A stretch of DNA of 64,000 bases, taken from Paenibacillus ehimensis NBRC 15659 (lineage in GTDB: Bacteria; Bacillota; Bacilli; Paenibacillales; NBRC-103111). The stretch is taken from the NCBI RefSeq assembly GCF_004000785.1, contig NZ_BILX01000003.1:124001-188000 (forward strand), read 5' to 3'. Both the position numbers and the translations under genes were made by a program. Under the pieces are notes generated by a model. The model had not been told where the DNA came from and made no database searches. It saw only the letters and a list, made by a program, of their open reading frames with translations. Below, in pieces: positions 43,673 to 52,500 of the stretch (position 1 is its first letter; every line of letters begins with the position of its first letter).

Positions 43673-45220
43673 TTAGCTTAATTCGGACCGGTTGATTTTG
43701 AGATTGGCGGTCTTGGGCAGCGGCTGGCGAAATTCGACGGTGTCTGGAATCATGTAATAGGGCAGAACGGATTTACAGTAACGGATGACATCCTTTTCCG
43801 TCAAAGCAAGCCCCTCTTCCATGACCACTAGAGCCTTCAAGCTGCTGACCTTGTCCGGATCGTGCCTGCCGATCACCGCAGCCTCAATGACGCCGGGCAT
43901 CTGACACAAGCGCTCCTCCACCTCCTCCGGACTGAACCGGAAGCCTTGCGCTTTCAGCATCTTGTCTTTGCGTCCGACAAAATACAGGTAGCCTTCCTCG
44001 TCCAGCTTCCCGAGATCGCCGGTATACAGCGCCCCGTCCCGGAACATTTCGCTTGTCTTCGCCGGGTCGTTCCAGTAGCCCGGAGACACGAACGCGCCCC
44101 GGTGCACGATTTCGCCGGTCTCGCCCGGACCGCACAAGCGGCCGTCCTCGTCTTCGACGGTAATGTCCACGCCGGGCAAAGGCTTGCCCACCGACGGGAT
44201 TTTGCGCTCAAAATCCTCGGGAAGCAGGCAGGTGGAACGAAACGCCTCCGTCATGCCGTACATCATGTAAAATTTCGTCTGCTTCAGCAGAGCCTTTAAT
44301 TTCATTAGCTCATCATGGGGAAAAGGTTCGCCGATAACCGAGATGTATCTGAGGTGAGGGTATTGGTGCTTCGCCAATGGAGAATGTTTTTGGAGGAGCA
44401 TCCTCCAAAGCGACGGTACGCCGTGGAGGCCGGTAATCTGCTCGCGAAGCATCGTTTCCACGATATCATGAGGGAAAAGAGATTCCTGCAAAACCAAGGT
44501 TCCGCCTGCATACAGCATGGTGAACAATTGACTGAGCGCGCCGTCGAACGAAAACGGGGTCACGCTGATCAGCCGGTCGGCCGCCCGGTTTTCCAAAACC
44601 TGTGCGGACGTAACCGTCGCCTCGCTAAAAATCCGGTGCGTCACCACAATGCCCTTCGGCTTTCCGGTGGAACCGGAGGTATACAGAATCGCCGCCGGAT
44701 CGTCGTCCTGCACGGCCGCCTGAAGGCTGCCCGCGAAATCCGCACACTGCAAAATGTCTTCCAGCGCATAATCATGTTCATATTCCGACCGGTCGCTGTG
44801 CTGCGCCTTCGCCTGAGATAATCTTACGATCAACTCGATGGTACTTTCCTCCAGACCGGCTTGATTCAACACGCCGATCCGGCTGTCATGAACGAACAGC
44901 GCCCGCATCCCGCAATCCATGGCGATATGGCGAAGCTGCTCGCTTTTGAAATGGGGATTGATATGGACGAAGATCGTCCCCATCTTCATTGCCGCCAGGA
45001 TGACGACGATTTCTTCGAGGCATTTGGCCGAAAAAATGCCCAGCCGGTCTCCTTTGCGAATGCCTTGGGAGAGCAAAAATTGCGCGAGCCGGGTCGAGGC
45101 CTCGTCAACCTCGCGAAAGGTCATCCGCCTGTGCTTCTCGATGAACGCTTCCTTGTGCGGATCGTCTGCCGCAGCCTTGAACAACATGTCGGGAATCAGC
45201 ATACGGCTCCCCGCCTTCAT
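43673..45220 (-). CDS. Stand-alone adenylation / acyl-activating enzyme
   Basis: 515 residues of the ANL superfamily: YTSGSTGKPKG (A3), YGMTEAFRS (A5), YTGDL (A7), GRKDKMLKAQGFR (A8) and a final lysine in LKINRSEL (A10). The pocket residues read D-G-S-H-S-I-M-R-S-K, which match no standard amino acid code I know; the TEAFRS segment resembles ligases that load a dedicated carrier protein. Its start overlaps the stop of the acyl carrier gene (ATGA), so it very likely loads that carrier. ATG 45202 (MLIPDML) with GGGGAG upstream is an alternative start. The substrate may be an amino or hydroxy acid. Confidence 0.85.
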   Translation of the reverse strand: MKAGSRMLIPDMLFKAAADDPHKEAFIEKHRRMTFREVDEASTRLAQFLLSQGIRKGDRLGIFSAKCLEEIVVILAAMKMGTIFVHINPHFKSEQLRHIAMDCGMRALFVHDSRIGVLNQAGLEESTIELIVRLSQAKAQHSDRSEYEHDYALEDILQCADFAGSLQAAVQDDDPAAILYTSGSTGKPKGIVVTHRIFSEATVTSAQVLENRAADRLISVTPFSFDGALSQLFTMLYAGGTLVLQESLFPHDIVETMLREQITGLHGVPSLWRMLLQKHSPLAKHQYPHLRYISVIGEPFPHDELMKLKALLKQTKFYMMYGMTEAFRSTCLLPEDFERKIPSVGKPLPGVDITVEDEDGRLCGPGETGEIVHRGAFVSPGYWNDPAKTSEMFRDGALYTGDLGKLDEEGYLYFVGRKDKMLKAQGFRFSPEEVEERLCQMPGVIEAAVIGRHDPDKVSSLKALVVMEEGLALTEKDVIRYCKSVLPYYMIPDTVEFRQPLPKTANLKINRSELS

Positions 45221-45450
45221 GACCTTAACCGCTCGACCAGCGACACGACACCGTTCATCGTTCCGAGGCTCTCCATGTTCACGTCATCCTCGGAAATGCT
45301 CACCCGAAACGTTTCTTCCAAAAAAGAAATCAAATCCAGCACGTCCAGCGAGGTCAGCAAGCCTGCTTCGAACAGATTCAGCGAAGGGTCGGTTACAGGC
45401 TCATGGGTTAGCTCGCGAATATAATCGGAAATTTGTTCTCGTACCGTCAT
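45217..45450 (-). CDS. Discrete acyl/peptidyl carrier protein
   Basis: 77 residues from ATG 45450 (MTVREQISDY), with GGGAGG 9 bases upstream. It is a four-helix carrier fold; the phosphopantetheine Ser is in GLLTSLDVLDLISFLEE, a DltC/aminoacyl-carrier-like pattern with Leu after Ser. The protein is acidic. It overlaps the stand-alone adenylation gene, which should charge it. It may hold the starter or the substrate worked on by the dehydrogenase or dehydratase. No phosphopantetheinyl transferase gene is in the window. Confidence 0.85.
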   Translation of the reverse strand: MTVREQISDYIRELTHEPVTDPSLNLFEAGLLTSLDVLDLISFLEETFRVSISEDDVNMESLGTMNGVVSLVERLRS

Positions 45451-45507
45451 CGGTTTGCGCCTCCCGCACTTTTCCATTTTCCATCATGGGACAATCCCTC
45501 TGCTTGG

Positions 45508-46770
45508 TTACATCATCATCTGCTGCTTCTCCGCTTTCAGCGTCTCGATAAAAGCCGGGATCACTTCGAACAGATCGCCTACAATCCCGTAGGTGGCCAG
45601 ATCGAATATGGGCGCATTCGGATCGGAATTGATCGCAATGATCGTTTCGGCCTCCTCCATCCCCACCGTATGCTGGAGCGCCCCGGAAATCCCGCAGGCA
45701 AAATAGACGCGGGGCTTGACGATGCTTCCGGTTTGGCCAATTTGATGGGAAGGGTGAATCCAGCCCAGATCCACGGCGGCCCGGGTAGCGCCCACACTGG
45801 CCCCGATCGCTTCCGCGAATTCGTAGATGAGCGGAAGGTTCTCCGCCTTCTTGATCCCCCGCCCCACCGCAACGATCGTATCGGCCTGCAGCAGATTGGC
45901 GGGGTCCGCTCTTCCTTTCACGACTTCCAAAATTTCCAGCACGGACTTGGATACGCGAATCTGCGAGCTCATATCCCTCACGATGCCGTTGGGCACGCTT
46001 ACTTTCGACGCCGGCCGGAATACGTGCTCCTTGATCGTCGCCATTTGCGGTCTTTGGTGCGGAATGATAATTTTCGCGACGATGCTTCCGCCGTAAGCCG
46101 GTCTCGTGACAACCAGATTGCCCGTTTCCATGTCGAGCGATAGGCTGATACAGTCGGCGCACAACCCGGTATTTAGCCGTGCGGCGACTCTCGGGAAGAT
46201 CGAACGGCCGCGCCGGGTACCGCTTCCGAGCACGATGGCCGGCTTCAGCTCGGCAAGCAGCTCGCTCATGCAGCGCGCTTCCGCATCCTCCGCATAGAGC
46301 CGCAGCTTCGGGCTGTCGACCAGCCATACCTCATCGACGCCAAGCTCGAGCAGCTCGCCGGTCAAATGGCCGACTTCGCTGCCGATAAGAACAGCCGATA
46401 CCGGCAGTCCCGTTCCTTCGGTCAATTGCCTCGCAGCCCCGATCACCTCCGCCACCGAAGGAACAAGCGCTCCGTCGGCATGCTCCGCGTAGACGCAAAT
46501 GCCGCTAAACGACGCTTCGTTACTCTTGATGCCCGGTTCGTCGGGCATAGACCAGTCGTCCATGGAATCTCCGGGCCTAAAGCCATCCGGCATGGAATCG
46601 TCGACGATGGCATCCGCCGGGCATACCGGCACGCAGGAGCCGCAAACGACGCACCGGTCGTGATCGACATACGCCTGGGCATCCACCAAGCTCAACGCTT
46701 CAAAGGGACAAAGCTGCACACAGGTTCCGCATCCGATGCAATTCGATGGAAGAATGCGAATTTGGCTCAT
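45508..46770 (-). CDS. etfA: Electron transfer flavoprotein alpha subunit with N-terminal ferredoxin domain
   Basis: 420 residues from ATG 46770 (MSQIRILPSN). Residues 1-60 hold two [4Fe-4S] motifs (CIGCGTCVQLCP and CVVCGSCVPVCP). The rest is EtfA, with the FAD-binding C-terminus (SGTRRGRSIFPRVA, GRGIKKAENLPLIYEFAEAIGASVGATRAAVD, HQIGQTG, ISGALQH). Ferredoxin-fused EtfA is typical of clostridial pathways, often with electron bifurcation, which could supply low-potential electrons for the dehydratase activator. The start codon overlaps the etfB stop (ATGA). Confidence 0.93.
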   Translation of the reverse strand: MSQIRILPSNCIGCGTCVQLCPFEALSLVDAQAYVDHDRCVVCGSCVPVCPADAIVDDSMPDGFRPGDSMDDWSMPDEPGIKSNEASFSGICVYAEHADGALVPSVAEVIGAARQLTEGTGLPVSAVLIGSEVGHLTGELLELGVDEVWLVDSPKLRLYAEDAEARCMSELLAELKPAIVLGSGTRRGRSIFPRVAARLNTGLCADCISLSLDMETGNLVVTRPAYGGSIVAKIIIPHQRPQMATIKEHVFRPASKVSVPNGIVRDMSSQIRVSKSVLEILEVVKGRADPANLLQADTIVAVGRGIKKAENLPLIYEFAEAIGASVGATRAAVDLGWIHPSHQIGQTGSIVKPRVYFACGISGALQHTVGMEEAETIIAINSDPNAPIFDLATYGIVGDLFEVIPAFIETLKAEKQQMMM

Positions 46771-47585
46771 GTGAAAACTCCCGTTCTTTTGTCGTCGCAG
46801 GCCCCGATTTTGGACAAAATATGGGCTGCGCATTGTTGGTCATCCGCATAGCGGATGATTTCCCCGTTGGCCGTCCTCTCCTTTCCGGCCGGGTGGTATA
46901 CGCCGACGACTCGGGTAGGCGATCCGCCCAGACCGACCCGTCCCTGCTCAATCCCCAAATCGTCAGGGCCCCAAACCGGGATCTTCGCTGTCTTGGCCTT
47001 CATCAGGCCCACAACCGAAGGAATCCGCGGTTGGTTGATATGCTTGCGGATGCACAGCAGCGCCGGCAAAGGCAGCTTGATCGTGATTTCGCGGTCCTCC
47101 AGCTCCCGTTTGACCACCATTCCCCGGTCGTCATGCGCGGAGCAGATTTCGCTTACGTTCGCCACATGCACGATGCCGAGCTGCTCTGCCAGACTCGGGC
47201 CGACTTGGCCGGTTTCCCCGTCCAGCGACTGCTCGCCGGTCAACACGAGTTGGAAGCCGCCCAATTTGCGAATCCCTGCCGCCAGCGTATACGAAGTGGC
47301 CAATGTATCCGCCCCGGCAAATTCCCGGCCCGACAACAGGACGATCCGATCGACGCCCAAAGCGGCGATGTCGCGAAGCTGCTCGTGGCATTTTTCCGGT
47401 CCCATCGACAGGCACGTTACGGTCCCACCGTACCGGTCCTTCAATTTCAGCGCTTCTTCCACGGCATAATAATCGTTCGCGTTGTTGACGAGCTGGCTCG
47501 CTTCCCGGCTTGTACCGCCCGTTTCTTTGCTTTCGTCCGCCATATCGTGCAGCATCACTTGTTTGACGCAGACTACAATGTTCAC
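46767..47585 (-). CDS. etfB: Electron transfer flavoprotein beta subunit
   Basis: 272 residues from GTG 47585 with AAGGAGG 6 bases upstream. NIVVCVKQV at the start, NNANDYYAVEEALKLKD, and TGEQSLDGETGQVGPSLAEQL (the EtfB signature and nucleotide loop) are present. It pairs with the ferredoxin-fused EtfA to carry electrons to or from the acyl-CoA dehydrogenase of the same operon. It is the first gene of the sixteen-gene run; its leader is about 40 bases, behind a promoter with an Fnr box. Confidence 0.93.
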   Translation of the reverse strand: MNIVVCVKQVMLHDMADESKETGGTSREASQLVNNANDYYAVEEALKLKDRYGGTVTCLSMGPEKCHEQLRDIAALGVDRIVLLSGREFAGADTLATSYTLAAGIRKLGGFQLVLTGEQSLDGETGQVGPSLAEQLGIVHVANVSEICSAHDDRGMVVKRELEDREITIKLPLPALLCIRKHINQPRIPSVVGLMKAKTAKIPVWGPDDLGIEQGRVGLGGSPTRVVGVYHPAGKERTANGEIIRYADDQQCAAHILSKIGACDDKRTGVFT

Positions 47586-47631
47586 CGAAAGCCTCCTTCC
47601 GAATACCTCAATATCTGGGCCCTTGATACAT

Positions 47632-47674
47632 ATTATATATACTTTGGGTATTTTTGGTAGTGATCGTTTTCACA
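47632..47674 (-). promoter_or_regulatory. Fnr-type activated promoter of the NRPS operon
   Basis: On the minus strand TGTGAAAACGATCACT (47674-47659) is a TGTGA-N6-TCACT box, and TATAAT (47637-47632) is a perfect -10. The box centre (47666.5) is 34.5 bases from the end of the -10, hence -41.5 from the predicted start near 47625. This is exactly the geometry of the other Fnr promoter in this window (17201-17243). No -35 is needed in such class II promoters. Confidence 0.82.
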
Positions 47675-47756
47675 AACTTTGTTAACATTCTGCAAACGAA
47701 ACGAAATCGCCTGACTGTTCAAGGCGGCAAGTTTTAGACTGACCCTCGAGAAAAGG

Positions 47757-47816
47757 GAAAGCGGCAGCTCGGAACACGAAAATAAAGTTCCAGACTACCG
47801 CTCCTTTATTCAACTA
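47757..47816. repeat. Dispersed hairpin repeat, copy A
   Basis: About 60 bases with arms AAAGCGGCAG and CTACCGCT and an inner pair GGAAC/GTTCC. It resembles copies at 48853-48911 and 59497-59556 in the same orientation. It lies just past the HxlR stop codon and could act as a terminator. Confidence 0.6.
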
Positions 47817-47836
47817 ACGTTACCCGTTCGCGTATT

Positions 47837-48208
47837 CTATTCATCCATTGCATCATTTGTGTGCGGTTCTACGGAATGATTCGGACCGTATAACTCATTT
47901 AAATGTTCGATATGAGCTACTCCCCAATCATTTAACGCCTGCAAAATGGGTTCCATCCCTTTACCGTATTCTGTGATGGAGTATTCCACCTTGGGGGGAA
48001 TTTGGCGATAGATCTCACGATGAACAATATCGTGATACTCCAACTCCCGTAATTGTTGGGTCAGCATTTTTTTGGTTATCTCCGGTATCGCTTTTTGAAG
48101 CTCGCTAAATCTCATGGTTCCGTTTGAAAAAAGGCGAAGCAGAATAACTGGCTTCCATTTCCCGACAAGGATCTCCAACGCCGTCTCGAATTTACAAAAG
48201 GTAGACAT
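47837..48208 (-). CDS. HxlR-family transcriptional regulator
   Basis: 123 residues with the winged helix of HxlR proteins (LVGKWKPVILLRLF, MRFSELQKAIPEITKKMLTQQLREL). A single Cys at position 5 (STFCKFETAL) sits where YodB and HypR carry their redox-sensing cysteine, so it may sense quinones, aldehydes or disulfide stress. It is divergent from a DoxX gene 213 bases away, a frequent partner. The local base composition is more AT-rich than in the NRPS operon. Confidence 0.88.
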   Translation of the reverse strand: MSTFCKFETALEILVGKWKPVILLRLFSNGTMRFSELQKAIPEITKKMLTQQLRELEYHDIVHREIYRQIPPKVEYSITEYGKGMEPILQALNDWGVAHIEHLNELYGPNHSVEPHTNDAMDE

Positions 48209-48421
48209 GATTATACCCTCCCCTTCTTTGCTGGCCTTAGGTTTCTTTTTGTATACTACGTTTATTTTAAGTAACTACTTCCTGAAGCGATTGCTATAGA
48301 TTATTATGCAGCTAGAGCTCAATAGACACAAGAGGAGGCGATTAAAGAAAAAGCAGTATGGATTATCGTTCGTTAGGTTGGGATAGCAATAGATGAAATT
48401 GATAAGGAGTTGGCGTAATTC

Positions 48422-48790
48422 ATGAATGTCGTGTTATGGATCGCACAAGGGATATTAGCATTAGGATTTGTTTATTCTGGTTGGTTGAAGGCGTTTCAGT
48501 ATGAAGCAGCAAAAACGTCCTGGACATGGGTAAGCGATGTTCCCAAAGATCTTGTTTTCTTTATTGGATTAGTGGAATTGCTTGGAGCAATAGGTTTAAT
48601 TTTGCCTCAAGCTACAAAAATCGTCCCTGTTTTGGCGCCGCTTGCCGCGGCCGGACTTGCTGCCATCGTGCTTTTCGGTGCCGTATTCCATATGATGCGC
48701 GGCGAGTATGGAGAAATTGTCGTGAATATCATTTTCTTAGCGTTTGCCCTATTTGTTGCGATTGGCCGTTTAAAGTGGATGCTATCGTAA
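48422..48790 (+). CDS. DoxX-family membrane protein
   Basis: 122 residues with four membrane segments; ALGFVYSGWLKAF and LVELLGAIGLILP are DoxX-family motifs. DoxX-like proteins are poorly defined and linked to quinone or thiol redox stress. It is divergent from HxlR, its probable regulator. ATG 48422 is preceded by AAGGAG. Repeat copy B follows the stop and may terminate transcription. Confidence 0.87.
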   Translation: MNVVLWIAQGILALGFVYSGWLKAFQYEAAKTSWTWVSDVPKDLVFFIGLVELLGAIGLILPQATKIVPVLAPLAAAGLAAIVLFGAVFHMMRGEYGEIVVNIIFLAFALFVAIGRLKWMLS

Positions 48791-48852
48791 TTCGATAAAC
48801 ACGGACGTGACTATGGTTCATATTGGCCTTAAATCTAGAATGACTCGAAAAT

Positions 48853-48911
48853 CGAAAGCAGCGGCAGCCTTGGACTGGAAAATTACGTTCTAGATTGCCG
48901 CTGCTTTATTA
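48853..48911. repeat. Dispersed hairpin repeat, copy B
   Basis: Arms AAAGCAGCGGCA and TGCCGCTGCTTT, with a diverged inner part (GGACTGGAA / TTCTAGA). It is a strong hairpin followed by ATTAAGC and is related to copies A and C. It lies between doxX and the truncated merR. Confidence 0.6.
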
Positions 48912-48924
48912 AGCTGACTCGTCT

Positions 48925-49326
48925 TTGTTCGTTGAGAAATCGCACGACACCGAATCAATTTCGGCTTCAACTTCGTTCCGTCCACCCGCCGCACTTCGAT
49001 ACTATGAAAGCGAGGGACTTCTCCCTTATGTAAAGCGTAACGAAAATGGAAAACGCATATATGACCAAGAAGATTTAGAGTGGATTCATTTTACTACCGC
49101 GCTTCGAGCAACAGGAATGCCAATCGCTCAAATCCAGGAATATGTAAACTTATATAAAGAGGGAGATCACACGATTTCAATACGTAAAAAAATGATGTTA
49201 ACTCATAAATCAGAAATAGAGAAAAAAATAAAAGAACTTTACTACAATTTAGATAAAATCAATTATAAATTGGCATTATACGATGTTCTTGAAGCTCAAA
49301 TGGATCACAAAACGATTAAAATTTGA
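48925..49326 (+). pseudogene. MerR-family regulator, 5' truncated
   Basis: From ALRYYESEGLLPYVKRNENGKR onward the frame is a clean MerR protein (DLEWIHFTTALRATGMPIAQIQEYVNLYKEGD, then a coiled-coil helix with KSEIEKKIKELYYNLDKI). The first helix of the HTH (normally about 20 residues before LRYYE) is replaced by unrelated sequence, SISASTSFRPPA, directly after repeat copy B. The DNA-binding domain is therefore incomplete. The following 200 bases (49327-49520) hold a weak trace, WMKELYFPI, that recalls the effector domain of MerR/AraC regulators. Confidence 0.7.
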
Positions 49327-49522
49327 CCTTTCGTATAAACGAACCTGGGCAGGTGCCTCATGTTTATATTGAAACACTCAGGGATCATGGCAGTTCTACA
49401 GGGTTTCAAAGAGAAATGTATCCATGGATACAGATCACTCGCCTTTTGTATTGGCGTATCACTGAGTTGGACTGGATGAAAGAACTTTATTTTCCCATAC
49501 CAGACTGCATCGTTTGCCAGCG

Positions 49523-49566
49523 AAAAAACAGACCCTCGCCCGCGGGCGGCGGCAAAGGTCTGTTTC
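49523..49566 (-). terminator. Terminator of the glucanase gene
   Basis: On the minus strand AAACAGACC and GGTCTGTTT enclose a GC-rich inner hairpin, followed by TTTTTT. Confidence 0.85.
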
Positions 49567-49570
49567 CCGG

Positions 49571-52500
49571 TTAAGGCTTGACTGTCACCGTGAAGGTGGA
49601 AGTCGTATTTTTGATGTTCGTTGTTCCGGGCCCCATATTCAAGAACTTCAGATTGTTGAATACGGCTGAGCCTACCGCCGGTCCTCCTTCGATTTCGTTG
49701 GCCCAGATGCCGAAGCCCGATTTGGCGTCATACGCATCCCCGCTCTTGCGGACGCCCGAAATCGTCACGTTGGAAAAGACCGTGTCGGTGACGGGATTTT
49801 CGGGAGAAGCTCCGTTGTACTTCGTTTGGAACATGATCCCGTGATAGGTCGGATCGACGATATCCATATCACGTATGCGGATGCCGCGGAACTCCTTCGA
49901 GGCCGAGAACAACCAGATCGCCGGGAACGTTTGATTGCCCCAGAAGTGCCCGCCCGTGCGGACCAGCGATATATTCTCGATGGTCGTTTGCGGCGAAGCG
50001 CCGAATCCCCGGAACGGGTAGCCAAAATCCAAGGAGCTAACCGTCACGCCGGAATAAACCAACGTGTCCGCGATATAAATGTTCCGGAACGTATTGCCGG
50101 TGCCCCCGTAGACGGCCAGACCGGCCGCACGCCAGGTGACGAGCGAGGTTAAGTTTTCGAATACGTTGCCTGCATTGTCATCCGGCGCTCCCGCATCTAC
50201 GGCGTTAAATAAAGCGAAGCTGTCGTCCCCTGTTCCGCGGGTCTCGACGTTGGTGACGAGATTGTTCGTGCTTCCGTTCGTAAAATTGATGCCATCGGCG
50301 AATACGTTGCGGATTCGGGCGTTTTTGATTACCGTACGGTCGACATTTTGCCCCCAGAACATACAAATCTGGTGCTCCACCCAAACGTTGTCGATCGTCA
50401 TGTCGGCGACGTTCGTGAAGCCGAATACTTTCCCCGGACCGTCAATCCGCGCAACATAGTTGCCGAAATACGCAAAGTTCGCAAAGGTGGAGCCGTTGGC
50501 GCCGGAGCCTGCATGAAAGCCGATATCGGTGTTCGTCTGATTCGCCGGAGCTACGAATTTCGTATACCAGGGGCCGGCGCCGATAACCTTTACCGGTTTG
50601 CCGTAGACCTGAAACTTGGAACCCGTTTCGTAGGTGCCCGCAGGAAGATACACGCCGACCAGCTTGCTGGCCGGGTCCATACGCACGCGATCCAACGCAT
50701 CTTGGACAGCTTGGTGCGACGTGTTGGCCGGCGTGACGTATTTGGCCGGGTCGGGATTGGCAAGAGGCGATACCTGCTCCAAGCTGATAAAATCGATGGC
50801 GTACGTCGTTGTGTTGGCAGGGTCCTTTTGCAGCTTGATCGTGCTTCCTTTGGGAATCGTTTGATCGAACATGATATTCGCTTCGTCATAAATATGCCTT
50901 GGAGCGCCAGAGCCGGGCGAATTGTCCGGCGAGGTTTCGCTGCCGTAAAGCCACATATACTTGGAAGTCAGGTCGATCGATTTGGCATAGCTGCCATTGA
51001 CATAAATATTGAGTGTGGAATGGATTCCGCCGCCGCCAGGGGCGTCGGGAATGGAAAAGCGCATCACCAGCGTATTCGTGTCGGCTTTCGTCGTGAACTG
51101 CACGAAGCTGCCCGTCGTATTCAAGGTCACCGCCTTCCGTCCGGAAGCCTCGCCGGCCAAATCGCCGACATTGCGGTTCGGACCTGCGATGGCCGCCCCG
51201 CCGCCGATCTCGCCGTCCTCCGCTTCATAAATATCGTAAGGCATGGTTGCGCCTCTTGTCGGAATCGGAGTCGTCGGATTGGAGAACTTAAACCAATTCA
51301 GATTGAACAGGTTGGAGCCGCCCGTAAACTTGAGATAAAGGTCGTGTACCCCGCTGATGGAGTTGATTCCGCATGATTTCGTGATCCAGGTCTGCCATCC
51401 GCCCGTGCCCGGCAAGACGCACGTACCGGCGAGCGTGCCTGTGAGGCTGTCCAAGCGAACCTCGACCGTTCCTCCCGCGGTATTGCTCGCCGCTCTGGCC
51501 TCGAAAATCGAGGCTCTGGTTCCGAAGTCGATGTTTTTATAGACGACGTAATCCCCTTCGTCGATATGGCTGATACTCAATCCGCCTTCGCCGGAGCTTT
51601 CGGTCTCGACGCCGGATTGACCGTCGTAGCTTTCAGCCTCGATGGCGGCAAAAGCGGACCTTGGCTCCGATCCGGTGCCTTCGGTGATCTGAAGCTGATC
51701 CAGGTTCACGTTACCCGAATCGCCGGGATCATATTTGTACGTTATCGTATTGCTGCCGGCGTTTAATTTTACGCTCTCCGACTTGGTCGACCAGGTGTCC
51801 CAGTTTGCCAAGGAAGGCAGCGTCGTTTGCTTGATTTTCGTTCCATTGACGTACAGGCTGAGCGTGCGGTTTCCGCCCATGGCGTTCGCATATCTCAACT
51901 TGGCGTTGTAGCTGCCTGCGGAGCTTACGGTTACCGTAAACTGCGTCGCTGCTCCCTGATTCCCGTAGCCGTCGACAAATCCGCTCCCGGTATAGCCGGC
52001 ATGATCGGTGTTGACTTTGGCTCCGTCCGACAATTGGGCCGACTCCGCTTCATAGGTGCCCGGCGGTGGCGGTGTCGTTTGGCCGTATACTTCCAGCTCG
52101 GATACTTGCGCCGCCGGCCAGCCGGTATTCGCGGTAAAATGCAGCTTCACGTATCTTGCGTCGGCCTTCGCGAAGGAGATCGTTACGGCGTTTCCGCCGG
52201 CAGGATCGAACGAATACGCGGAGGAAGCGGTCAACGTGCCGTAGTTGACATCGTCCGTACTGCCCATAACGGATAAGGTTTGAGAGCGCTGCTCCCAACC
52301 GGGCGGCAGACGGAGAACGACTTGATTGATCGCGCTGACGGCGCCGAGATCGACACGCAGCCACTGCGGAAAAGCATTGTTCGCGCTTTCCCAATAGGTC
52401 GCGGGATTGCCGTCGTTCGCGTTCGCCGCATGATAGACATCGACGGCGCTGCTCGCAGTAATCGGTTTGCCTGCAGCCAAATTCGTTGCGGCCTGCGCCT

